A stretch of 64,000 bases of DNA from contig NC_133024.1 in assembly GCF_048771995.1 (NCBI RefSeq), positions 28,474,001 to 28,538,000 on the forward strand, written 5' to 3'. Both the position numbers and the translations under genes were made by a program. The DNA comes from Taeniopygia guttata. Its lineage: Eukaryota; Chordata; Aves; Passeriformes; Estrildidae. This document shows, piece by piece, positions 10,620 through 20,510 of the stretch (the first letter of the stretch is position 1; every line of letters starts with the position of its first letter). The notes below the pieces were generated by a model. The model saw only the letters and a list, made by a program, of their open reading frames with translations, had not been told where the DNA came from and searched no databases.

Positions 10620-10890
10620 CAATCAGCAGTGGATTTATTTTATGCAGTGTTTCGTGTAGGTAAACATTTTGCTTTCATGGTGAGATATCTCTGTGTATCC
10701 AGAGAATGTTTTGTGCAGTCACTTGCAAATATTTTTCATGGATCTCTCCTGTAGAATTTTATCTCCTTCCAGTTTCACTGTTCAGAAACATTGCGACCAG
10801 ACTAAAGAGCTTGGTAAGCATTTGGATCATTGCTGTGATGCTGAGCCAACTTTCACCTGTAACCTGTATTTAACTATCCCATGAATTCTG
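10620..10890 (+). repeat. Duplicated 3' flank of EDSP-like copy 2
   Basis: It matches 1,860-2,220 and 13,105-13,460. The homology is interrupted at about 10,900 by an antisense CR1 insertion. Confidence 0.65.
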
Positions 10891-10903
10891 TATCTCAAGG
10901 CAT

Positions 10904-12010
10904 TGATCATAGAATCCTGGAATCCTATGAAGTCTGAGGCTGGGAGGTGCTTAAAGATCATTCCAACCCTTCTTTCATGGGCAATGACACCTTCCACTAG
11001 ACCAGGTTGCTCGAAGTCCCATCCAACCTGGCCTTGAATACTTCCAGGGACGAAATCCACAACCTCTCTAAACAACCTCTTTCAGTGCCTCATCAACTTC
11101 ACAGTAAAGAACTTTTCCATAACATCCAATCTAAGTGTCTACTCTTTTAATTCAAAACCATTCCATCCTCATCTTGTTACTAGTTGCCCACTCAAAAAGC
11201 TGCTCCTGCTCTTTCTTATAAGCCCATTTCAAGAGCTGGAAGGCTGCAATGAGGTATCCCTGGAGCTTTCTTTATTCTGAGATGAACAACCCCAGATTTC
11301 TCAACCTGTCTTCATAGGAGAGGTGCTCCCACCCCATGACCATCTCCCAGTCTATGCTCTCATGTCTGGGATTGCCCCGACTCAGGTGCAGCACCTTGCA
11401 CTTGGGCTTGTTGAACTTCATGAGGTAAGTATGGAATCATTTCTCAAGTTTGTCCAGGTCCCTCTGGATGGAATCCCATCCTTTTGTTGTGTCAGCTGCA
11501 CCCCTCAGCTTTGTGTCATTTGCAGACCTGCTGAGGGTGTCATTGATAAAGATCTTAAAAATCACTGGTCCCAGAACAGAGAACCCTGATGGACTCCAAT
11601 TATCACTGGTCTACTTCTGGGCATAGAGCCACCGACCACAACTCTCTGTGTGTCTATTTTCCAAATAGTTCACCCTTCAAACCCATGTATCTCAGTTTGG
11701 AGATAAGGATGCCACATGGGACCATGCCAAAGTTCTTAAGGAAGTCGAGGTATGCGAGTGACATTGGCTGGTTTCCCCTTTTTGATGGCTGCAATCCCTC
11801 CATCACAGATGGCCACCACATTGGTCAGGCATAATCTGCCCTTAGTAAAGCCATGCAGGCTGTCTTGGATCATCTTACTTGTCTTGCACATGCCTTAGAA
11901 TTGTTCCCATGGGGATCTGCTCCATGATGTTCACAGGCATATAGGTGAGGCTCACTGCTCTGTAGTTCCCCAGATCTTCCTTTCTCCCCTTTTTAAAAAT
12001 AAGATGATGT
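10904..12010 (-). mobile_element. CR1 LINE, 1.1 kb, antisense between copies 2 and 3
   Basis: It begins with the reversed terminus (CATAGAATCCTGGAATCC) and continues through the antisense 3' region into the reverse-transcriptase frame. Read on the - strand it contains phrases matching 'FNKPKCKVLHL' (around 11,393-11,425) and the 'GVHQGS' region (around 11,590). The 5' end fades near 12,010 at a TTTAAAAATA stretch. It is 5'-truncated and carries many in-frame stops, so it cannot move itself. Confidence 0.88.
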
Positions 12011-12109
12011 TACAGAATTTCGGAGAGGGCATGATTTATGTCTGGAATGAGATTTGAGCTACTCCAGCCTAGGCCTCAGATTTGGGCCTTGTGAGGCCCT
12101 CTAAGACTG

Positions 12110-12355
12110 TGATGCAGTTAGAATTTATATTAAGGTGTGATGGGAAGCACTGGGCTGTCTGGGTGTGAAGTAGTATAGGTTTATAGTGTGAGGTTTAGGC
12201 CACCTTAAGGCAAAGGTAAACAATGTTAGCTTGCCAATGAGAGTGCCTTTGTAAACTGTAAACTATATTGAAGTGTATATAAACTTCCATCTTCTCACTA
12301 ATTAATGGAGAATGTTGCATTAACCATATTGGTTCGATGTGCGTTCTTCCTAGAG
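12110..12355 (+). mobile_element. Possible LTR-derived segment upstream of copy 3
   Basis: A stretch unrelated to the other EDSP-like upstream regions, with a TATA box (12,276-12,283) followed about 60 bases later by TTGGTTCGATGTGCG. Its ending and layout resemble the right part of an avian endogenous retroviral LTR. No matching target-site duplication or second LTR was found and the left end is a guess. It may instead be ordinary promoter DNA. Treated as a fossil if retroviral. Confidence 0.3.
12276..12283 (+). promoter_or_regulatory. TATA box upstream of EDSP-like copy 3
   Basis: TATATAAA lies 105 bases before the copy 3 start codon, and no other promoter is recognisable upstream. Start of transcription would be near 12,305-12,310. 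The exon could run straight into the coding region without an intron. Alternatively, the CTTCCTAG ending at 12,353 could serve as a splice acceptor for an unseen upstream exon. Confidence 0.45.
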
Positions 12356-12387
12356 GAAGGAATTCAAACTCTGGAAGTCCTGCTGAG

Positions 12388-12918
12388 ATGGGAAGAATCA
12401 TCCTTTATGAGCATACCAATTTCCAGGGTTTGTCCAAAGAGTTCGCTTCTGATATTGCCAATTTAAAAGATGCAGACTGGAATGATCTTGCCTCCTTGGC
12501 AAAAGTAATTGGCCAGCCTTGGGTGCTTTATGAGCATTCGAACTATGGAGGCCGATTTCTGGTACTTGAGGAGGGAGACCATAGCTTTTTTGTTACAAAG
12601 TTGAATAATAAGATCAGTTCTCTGCAGATGATCACTGAAGATCTGAGCAATCCTGAGATCACTCTCTATGAGCATGCCAACTATCAAGGGAAAAGCAGGG
12701 TAGTGCGAGAAGCAACCAACCTGGCTGCGGGACACGACAACGACATCATGTCTTCCCACAAAGTCCAGAGAGGTGTGTGGCTGCTGTGTGAAAACAGCGA
12801 TGAAAGTGGTATTCAATACATTGCTCGAGAACATGAAAACCTTCCAAATTACAAGGCAATCAATTTCAATGACAAGCTTTCTTTCCTGCGTCCCCTTTGT
12901 GCTGGCCATTCTTATTAG
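12388..12918 (+). CDS. EDSP-like beta/gamma-crystallin protein, copy 3
   Basis: A 176-residue beta/gamma-crystallin collinear with the other two copies, starting at MGRIILYEH. Greek-key signatures are at 7-14 (YEHTNFQG), 48-55 (YEHSNYGG), 94-101 (YEHANYQG) and 134-141 (CENSDESG). Its first calcium-type loop is altered to NDLASL at 32-37 and the second to NNKISS at 73-78. The third (NDIMSS) is unchanged and the fourth is NDKLSF, so calcium binding in the N-terminal domain may differ from copies 1 and 2. An in-frame ATG at 12,337 would add 17 residues, but these lie in DNA not shared with the other copies, so the homologous start is preferred. The gene lacks the first exon and intron seen in copies 1 and 2. 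It is intact and last in the array. Confidence 0.88.
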   Translation: MGRIILYEHTNFQGLSKEFASDIANLKDADWNDLASLAKVIGQPWVLYEHSNYGGRFLVLEEGDHSFFVTKLNNKISSLQMITEDLSNPEITLYEHANYQGKSRVVREATNLAAGHDNDIMSSHKVQRGVWLLCENSDESGIQYIAREHENLPNYKAINFNDKLSFLRPLCAGHSY

Positions 12919-13081
12919 AATGCAAATCCTGCAGCGCTGAGGAAAGATGCAGCCCTGGCAAGAAATCTGAGACCTAGATCTCTGCCTCTGCTTTTGTCAC
13001 ATTCTTAGTGATTTTTTTTTTTAATGCCCCTGCAATACCATGGCTTCTGCTATTGTCTCTAATCCATTTTGCGTTGGTGCC

Positions 13082-13087
13082 ATTAAA
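13082..13087 (+). terminator. Polyadenylation signal, EDSP-like copy 3
   Basis: ATTAAA lies about 165 bases after the stop in the 3' block shared by all copies ('TCTAATCCATTTTGCGTTGG' just before it). Confidence 0.7.
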
Positions 13088-13104
13088 GAAGCTCTTGCAA
13101 GCAA

Positions 13105-13460
13105 CAGTGGGTCTGTTTCATGTACTATTTCGTGTAGCTAAATATTGCCCTTTCATGATGAGATGTCTCTGTGTATTCAGAGAATGTTTCGTGCTGTTAC
13201 TTTGAGGCCTTTTTCATGGATCTCTCCTGTAAGATTTTATCTCCTTCCAGTTTCACTTTTCAGTAACAGGGGGTTCAGGCTTAACTCAACCAGTGCTAAA
13301 GTCATGGTGAGCATATTAATTATATGCTCAATTGCTGTGATCCTGGCCAAACTCTCATCTGCAGCCTGTATATAAATATCACATATTTGATTGTACCTCA
13401 AGACATTGATCATAGTCGTGATACAGCCTTTTACTCCCCAAATTACATAATCAAACAGAC
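13105..13460 (+). repeat. Duplicated 3' flank of EDSP-like copy 3
   Basis: It aligns over its length with 1,860-2,220, including the shared end 'AATTACATAATCAAACAG' or close variant, and so gives the right limit of the duplicated unit near 13,460. Confidence 0.7.
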
Positions 13461-14092
13461 TGTTCTCATAAATTTGAATTGTCTGAATGCTTGGTCTCAA
13501 TGGTAAAAGTTGTCTGATTTTTTTAAACAGCTGTCTCGCTTTCAATTCAGTTATTGATGCTTCCCTTAATTTTTTTCTTGTTTTTCTTTGTCAGAGTATT
13601 CGTCCCCCTTATGCTGCTGTGTTTTCTTGGCCGTGCCTTGGCCTTTGAATTCAACAGAACAATACTGTGGCAAAACTTAAATGAGATTCTCCATACTGGT
13701 AAATCAAATCTCAAAAACTGCAAAGCATATTGCTGACAAAAGCAGTAATGAGAGACCTTCTTTCAGAGATCTGTAGAGGTCATCAGGAAAATAAATGTGA
13801 CATGGACAAATGTGCGCAGCTACAGCAAATTATTCCATAAGCAATTCCCCTCCTTGGACCAAACTTGCCTTTGACTTTTTTGTGGTCCCAAAGCCCTATT
13901 CCTGTTCACACAGTCCCACAGGCTGGCAGGGTGCAGTTCACCTAGGTAAACACCATCAGCCCCAGAGCTCAGCACAGACTCATCATGGGTCCCCCAGGCC
14001 CCTGGCCTGTTTATGATCTCTATGCCCCAGAGGCAAGTGCACTCAAACGAGACCTGGTGCTGTGAGACACCTTCCCATGCAATGTCACCCAT
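13461..14092. other. Intergenic DNA, nothing recognised
   Basis: About 630 bases between the EDSP-like array and the solo LTR. No gene is supported. The part just left of the LTR (13,840-14,092) and the part just right of it (15,099-15,370) are of similar, moderately GC-rich composition and may be one older sequence that the LTR split. Confidence 0.45.
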
Positions 14093-14097
14093 GGGGA

Positions 14098-15093
14098 TGT
14101 CATGGTTTGACACTGGCCAAACACCAGGCATACACGAAAGCCACTCACTCAACCTCCCCTGCTACAGCTGGACAGAGAAGAGAAAAATTTAACAAAGGGT
14201 TCATTAGCTGGGATACGGACCAGGAGGAAACACTCCAAGGGCAAAACAGGCTCAACTTAGAGGTACAAAGCGAGTTCATTACTAACAGCATCAGAGCAGG
14301 ATAATGAGAAGTAAAATAAGCCCTCAAAACCAGATTTTTCCCCCAGCCCCTCCATCCCACTGGAGACAAGGGTGTGGGGGTTTTGGTCAGTTTGTCACCT
14401 GAGGTTTTCTTCCCCTGTGCAGGGAGGGAAGTTGTTTCCCTGTGAGACTGTGGGGTCCCTCCCACAGGAGAAAATTCTCTGTGAACTTCTCCAGCAGTCT
14501 TCCCAAAACTGCTCTGGCGTGGGTCACTCTTCCTTGAGGTGCAGTCCTCCAAGGACAGGCTGCTCCAGCCTGGAAGCAGGGGCCCTTCCCCTCCACCAAG
14601 CCACCCACTGGACACAGCCTCCTCCAGGCATCCACCTGCTCCAGCATGGAAACCTCCCCCACGGGCTGTGGGTGGATCTCTGCATCCCCCTGGATCCCCA
14701 CGGGCTGCAGGGGCACAGATGCTTCACCATGGTCTCACCATGGCCTGCAGAGGACTCTCAGCTTCAGCGCCTGAAGCACCTCCTGGCCTCCTTCTCCACT
14801 GACCTTGGTGTCCCCATGTTGTTTCCCTCACATGTTCTGTGATGCCTGATCCTCTTCTCCATCTGGAATTAAAACTATGCCCCCACCTTTGTTTTGGTTT
14901 CCTCTTAAATAGATTATCACGGGGGTGTTACCATCATCTCTAATTGGTCTAGCCTTGGCCACTGGAATGTCCATCTTCAAAGCCATCAGGGATTGGCTCT
15001 GCTGGACATGGCGGAAACTTCCAGCAGTTTCTCACAGAAGCCACCTCTGTGGCCCTCTCACTACCAAAAACCAGGCCATGCAAAACCAGCACA
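14098..15093 (+). mobile_element. Solo LTR of an endogenous retrovirus (ERVL-like by TSD length)
   Basis: A 996-base element that starts TGT and ends ACA and is flanked on both sides by GGGGA (14,093-14,097 and 15,094-15,098), a perfect 5-bp target-site duplication. No internal retroviral region or second LTR is present, so this is a solo LTR left by recombination. I recall the interior, with repeated 'CTGCTCCAG' and 'CACGGGCTGCAG' phrases, from songbird LTR families. The exact family name would need a repeat library search. The orientation given is that of the recalled consensus and is uncertain. The intact duplication suggests a moderate age. Fossil, no coding capacity. Confidence 0.75.
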
Positions 15094-15098
15094 GGGGA

Positions 15099-15787
15099 AC
15101 ACAGTTTACTGATCTAGGGCAGTTCCCAGTGCAGTGATACCCAGGCTCAAGCAGAATGCAGCTTGAGGTGTCCTTAGCAGCAGCACAAGATGGAATGAGC
15201 TGTTGTTCGTGTGCACTTCCAGACCTCACAAGTCTGACAGAGTGACAAACAAGGCAGCAAAACCCAGTCAAATGTCTTTGAAAAGGCTGGGAACAAACTG
15301 CCTATTGGTATCAGTGAAGCCAGAGCCTACCAGCCAGGCTCTTCCCCACAGGAAAATACCAGAGTAAAATCTTTAGCATGTTTAAGAGATGACCAGTGAC
15401 AGCAAAGCAGGTGCCTATTTGTCACTTTATGCTCCCCCTCTTCCTGTGCTCACTCAGGAACCAAGGCAGGAGATACTAATAGAGTTAGTGACCACCAAGT
15501 GTACAGAGCAGACCACAGGAGATGAGAATCCTGCTGGGATTCCTGTACTCACACATCTTCTCTTGGAAATGTGCATGACACATCAGATGGACTCACATCC
15601 TTGAAAATGCCTCCAAAACCATCTTTCTGGAGGTGTGAATGACAGGAACACACTGGAAAATCACTGTTGCCTGGGGAGAAGTGCTGATTGTTGAATATGA
15701 GAAGTAAAAACTGCTGCCTTAGGAGATCAAGATGACAGAGGGAGTCAAAGACAAGGGTACCTTGGCTAAATAAGCATGTAACCAATA
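15099..15787. other. Intergenic DNA, nothing recognised
   Basis: Between the solo LTR and the next antisense CR1. No gene, RNA or regulatory signal can be supported. Confidence 0.5.
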
Positions 15788-16925
15788 TAATCATAGACTC
15801 ACAGAATGGTTTGGGTTGGAAGGTGCCTTTAAGGATCCTCTAGTCCATCAGCAGGAATACCTTTCACTAAATCATGTTGCTCATTGCCCCATCTTGAATA
15901 TTTCCAAGGAAAGGGCATCCACAGCTTCGCTGGGCAATATATTCCAGTGTGTCACCTCCTCACAGTAAAGAATTTCTTCCTAATATCTAATCTAAACCTA
16001 CCCTCTTTCAGTTTAAAGCCATTGCCCCTTGTGCCATCATCACATGCCCTCTTAAAAAGTCCTTTAGGTGCTGGAAGGTACTGGAAGGTCTCCCCAAAGC
16101 TGGCTCTTCTCCAGGCTGAACAGCCCCAGCTGTCTTGGCTTATTTCCATGGTGGAGGTGCTCCAACTCTCTGACCATTTTCATGGCCTTCTCTGGACCCT
16201 CTCCAACAGGTCCATGCTCTTCTTATGAGAGCTGGATGCAGCATTCCACTCCAGGTGAGGTTTCACCAGAGTGGAATAGAGGGGCATAATCTCCCTTGCC
16301 CTGCTGGCATGCTGCTTGTGATGCAGTCCAGGTGGCTTTCTGGGCTGTGAGTGCTCACTACCAACTCACATTGAGCTTCTTGTCAGCCAACACCCCCAAA
16401 TCCTGCCCTGCAGGGCTGCTCTCAGTCCATTCTTTGCCCAGCCTGTGTTTGTGCTTGGGATTGTCCCAACTCACAGGCTGATGCTGCACTTGGCCTTGTT
16501 GAACTTCATGAGATACACATGGGCTCACCAGCCTGGCAAAACCCCTCTGGATGGCATCCCTTCCCTCCAGCACCTTGACAGCACCACAGATCTTGGTGTT
16601 ATCAGCCAACTGACTGTCCCACTGTCCATATTGCCAACAAAGGTGTTAAACAGTCCAGTCCCAATACCAATCCCTGAAGAATGCTGCTCATCACTGGTCT
16701 CTGCTTGGACATTGAGTCATTGACCCCAGCTCATTGAGTGTGACCATCCAGCCAGATCTTTATCCATTGGAGCAGTCCATCCACCAAATGCATGTCTCTC
16801 CAGTTTAGAGATAAGGATGTCATGCTGTACAGCTTCAAATGCTTTACATAAACAAAGTAGGTAATGTCAAACACTCTTCCCCTATCCACTAATGCTGCAA
16901 CCCTGTTGTAGACATATTTTTGTTG
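15788..16925 (-). mobile_element. CR1 LINE, 1.1 kb, antisense
   Basis: It starts with AATCATAGACTCACAGAATG (reversed CR1 terminus) and runs through the antisense 3' region and into reverse-transcriptase sequence. On the - strand one can read LMKFNKAKCSISL-like and EEWTESSPAGQDLGVLADKKL-like phrases around 16,380-16,510 and 'AIQRGFARL' around 16,535. It extends to about 16,925, antisense to an upstream part of the polymerase. Truncated at its 5' end and broken. Confidence 0.88.
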
Positions 16926-17489
16926 ATATAGACATATTTATTTATAAAAATATCTATTTCATTTCCCTCTAGAAATAGCTTAATCCCATAAAAGGGATAA
17001 CTTAAAGGCAAAAAAATCTACAGCTAGTACAAGGCACATTCATGTTTATTTAGCATTAAAAGCTCCTTACCTTACAACTTTTCCCATCCCCTGTTTTATG
17101 CTGGTCTAATAATCCATAACACATTTTCCATAGCTTGTTGAAATAAATAAATTTTATTTTCAGCAGACAGTCCTGTGGTATGGCAGGTGAGCCTTTCCAA
17201 ACCCTTGAGAAAAGTGGTAAAACAGCTCTCCTTGCACAGCCTGGGGAGTTGCAGGGCAGGGGACACCAGATGGGATCTAGGTAGGACTCCCCTGACCCTG
17301 GGCACCCAGTGGTACAGCCACTTGGCTGGAGGCGGTTCTGCTTCTCTACTGCTGCTTGCTTTAATTTCTCATGATGTTACCTGGAACTCCCATCCAGATT
17401 TTTTGTCAGTACTACTTCATCCAGTCATGTTTGGATCCCTTGGAAAAGTTGCTTAGGTGAAACCTGAAAATAGCAGGGAGCTCAGCAGA

Positions 17490-17563
17490 GTCTTAACTTT
17501 GGGGGTTGGAACTAGATGATTTTTAAGATCCCTTTCAACTCAAACCACTCTGTGATTCTATAA
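17490..17563 (+). mobile_element. Very short CR1 terminus
   Basis: 'GGGGGTTGGAACTAGATGAT' followed by 'CCCTTTCAACTCAAACCACT' and TGTGATTCTATAAG is the last ~75 bases of a + strand CR1 element. Confidence 0.75.
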
Positions 17564-19479
17564 GCCAGGGTGGGGGAAAAAAGTCCTTCAGGGTTGCTTG
17601 AGCTCTGCTGCCATCCCTTGGAGAGGGACAGGGTGCAGCTCAAGTGAGCTGACTCTAAATGGGCTTCCTCTATATGGCTGGGTGGGTTTGCTGCTAGTAA
17701 AATACTTAGCCTTAATTTGGGTCATGAGGAGGGAAAGGGACACTGTAGTATGGTGGGTCTAACTGGAAAGATGTGGGCAACAAAGCTGGGACCAGTGTGC
17801 CTGAGGAGCTGTTTGCCATCAGGCAACAGCCTTGTGCCTTTGGCCCTGGGCAAAGTGCCAGGGCCAAAGCAGGGCAAAAGCAATGCCAGCAGCAAGAGGG
17901 TTTTAGAGAAAGAGGAAAGACTTTAAAACTAGAAACTCCTTTTACTCATAGTCCTTGCAAGATAAGTTAAAATGCAAACTAAATACATCAAGAATATAGT
18001 TATATGCATGGCTGACATAATTATCCTTAGCTGGACTATTACTTGCAGAATACATTATGAGGTGATTGTGGTCACTATAGCCTGAATATCTGCTTCCTAG
18101 AAAAAGAAATTATAGCAATCACTAACGTCATGGTTTTGGTGTTTTTTGTTGGTGTTTTTTTTTTGTTTGTTTGTTTTTGGTTTTTTTTTTGTTTTTGGTT
18201 TTTTTTTTTTTTTACTGTGCTCCTGGATAGCCTAAAAAGAATGGGAAGGAGAAGGAATGGTAGGGTCTTTATCAATTGGATTTTTAAAAAATCCATCCTT
18301 GCAGTATTTGAAGAAAACTGCTATACTTGCCTGGAATTTAATCAGAACACTCCATTGCATTGTCATTACAATTAGCAAGTTGTCAAGGACTGAGACTAAG
18401 CAAAGATGACATGGTCTGAACTTCTATCTACCATTGGACAAGGCTCTCACCTGACAGTGAATGAATATGACAGGAATGTAAAGGACTGGTGATGGAAATA
18501 GCTCCCAGTCAAGTTGGGAAGGGAAGCATGTTAAGATATCCTCTGTGTGAGAAGTCAGAGCTGTAAGCACAAGCAAGCATTCATTTACAATTTATCAGTT
18601 GTTCATGGATATCCATGACATCTAATTGGTGGTGCATTGCTCAGAACTTCTGCTTCAAGTGGGACTATCCTCAACACCACATCACGTCACTGTGACTTCA
18701 AGTGCTAAAAACACTGATGAAGAAGTCACTCTCTCACAGCTGGTCTGGTGCTGCACTGACTCCTAGCGAAAAAGTTCCTCTCAATGCCGTGTCCAGACCT
18801 CCCAAATCACAGCTTGTGTCAGGACAGTTATGAAGATGGATGAAGACGTGCAAACACCAAAAGGGTGAGATTGTTGAGTGACATGTATTTACTGAGATTA
18901 TGGTGAGCACAGTTGGTGGAAGCCTGTGTGTAAACACTGACTTTGTGTGTGGGTTGTCCACATCACAGTAATTCATTATTTTAGTTAAGGACTTCCTACA
19001 GTACAAATGACTAAGTAGATGTATCTTTTTAACTCCTCCTAAGAGAGGTACAAAGTGTAAAAAAGGTATCTCCTTCAGCAACTCAGGGAGACTGGAGTCC
19101 CCTGAGTTTTTTCATGTTCCTAACTGATGTAACTGTGCTCTAAACACAAGGGGATGAGATCAGGAAAGCCAAGGCACAGCTGGAACTTAATTTAGAAAGA
19201 ATAATGACTTTCATAAGTACATTGACCAGAAAAGGAAGATTAAACAAAATGTCATATCCCACCCCCCACCCCCCCCCCCCAATAAATAAGACAGGAGAAA
19301 ACATGACAAGTGATATGCAGAAGGCTGAGGTACTCAACAATTTCTTTTTGCCTCAGTTCCCTCTTCCCACATCTCCAAAGCCTCTGAAACTCAAGACAGG
19401 TACTGCGGAGATGAAGTCTCTTCCATCATCAGAAAATATAAGGGTAAAGACCAACTGAGGAACCTGAAAGTGGCATGGC
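17564..19479. other. Gene-free DNA with T/G-rich and C-rich simple runs
   Basis: No gene is supported. It contains a T/G-rich low-complexity tract at about 18,136-18,213 and a C-rich run at 19,262-19,280. The rest is unremarkable AT-rich sequence. Confidence 0.5.
18136..18213. repeat. T-rich (TTTG/T) low-complexity tract
   Basis: About 80 bases of almost only T with scattered G, including runs of 9-15 T. It may derive from a degraded poly(A) tail read on the other strand, but no element body is visible next to it. Confidence 0.8.
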
Positions 19480-20172
19480 TGAGAAGGAATTGGGAATACT
19501 GGTGGATGAAAGGCTGGTCATGAGTTGACAATGAGTGAGCACTTGCAGCCCAGAAAGCCTACTGTGTGCTGGGCTGCATCCAAAGCAGTGTGGCCAGCAG
19601 GTCATGGGGGTGACTTTGCCCCTCTACTTGGCTCTTGAGAGGCTCCACATGCAGTGCTGTGTCCAGCTCTGGAGTCCAGCACAGGACAAATATGGACCTG
19701 TTGCAATGAGTCCAGAGGAAGGCCACAAAAATAGTTAGAGGTCTGGAACACTTCTGCTATGAAGAAAATCTGAGGGACTTCTGGTGGTCCTGCCTGGAGG
19801 AGCGAAGACTCTGGAGAGATTTTATTGTGACCTTTCAGTATATGAAAAGAGTTTATAAGAAAGGTAGAAAGAGACATTTTTTACCATGACCTGTAATGTC
19901 AGGACCAGAGGCAATGATTTTATATAGGAAGAGAATACTTTTAGATGGGATATACAGGACACATAAGATATCCTTTACAATGGAGGTAGTGAAGCATGGG
20001 ACCACGTTACCTAGAGAAGTTGTGGATGCCCCGCCCCGAAAGTGTTCAAGCCCATGTTGGACGGAGCTTTGAGCAGCCTGCTCTAGTGGAAGATGTCCCT
20101 GCCTATGGCAGAGGGTTGGAACTAGATGATCTTTAACCTTCCCTTCCAACCCAAACTATCCTCTATGATTCA
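19480..20172 (+). mobile_element. CR1 LINE, end of ORF2 plus 3' tail
   Basis: 'GAATTGGGAATACTGGTGGA' marks the late reverse-transcriptase region (…LGILVDERL…). It is followed by the 'LAAQKAYCVLGCIQSSVASR'-like stretch (around 19,545-19,605, by frame), an 'LEYCVQLWSP'-like stretch, and the 3' region ending in 'CTCTATGATTC' at about 20,172. Truncated and broken. Confidence 0.87.
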
Positions 20173-20204
20173 GTGTTCAGAACTCACCTGGACAAGGCCT
20201 TAAG

Positions 20205-20510
20205 GAACTTCACCTAACTAGAGTGAGCCCTGTTGTCAGCAGGTGAAATACTTAACCCTGCAGCCCCCCGGAGTTACTAGACTAGCCCAGATCTGAGAGG
20301 GCTTTGGGGGAAATATTACAGGGTCATTGGCAAAAGATTCCAAAAGAGGCTCCAACCCCTGATGTGGTTCAAGAGGTTTATTCCAGGGGAGGAAGTGGGA
20401 AAGAGAACGAACAAGGAAGAACAGAGCCGTATCTAGACTCCTGCTCAGGAAAAGATCCTTGGCTCTCAGCCAATTAGGTCAAGAAAAGAAGGAAGGGTTA
20501 AACTAACATG
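20205..20510 (-). mobile_element. Possible LTR fragment, antisense
   Basis: On the - strand, CCACTTCCTCCCCTGGAATAAACCTCTTGAACC (20,370-20,400; quoted here in short pieces of a U3/R-like layout) shows a poly(A) signal, AATAAA (complement of 20,377-20,382), followed by ~150 bases of U5-like sequence. The ends were not resolved and no target-site duplication was found, so the call is tentative. Treated as a fossil. Confidence 0.3.

Noticed and set aside
12337-12387. Upstream in-frame ATG extending EDSP-like copy 3 by 17 residues
   Set aside because: The added residues lie in DNA not shared with copies 1 and 2 and are unlike the family. The conserved MGRIIL start fits all three copies.
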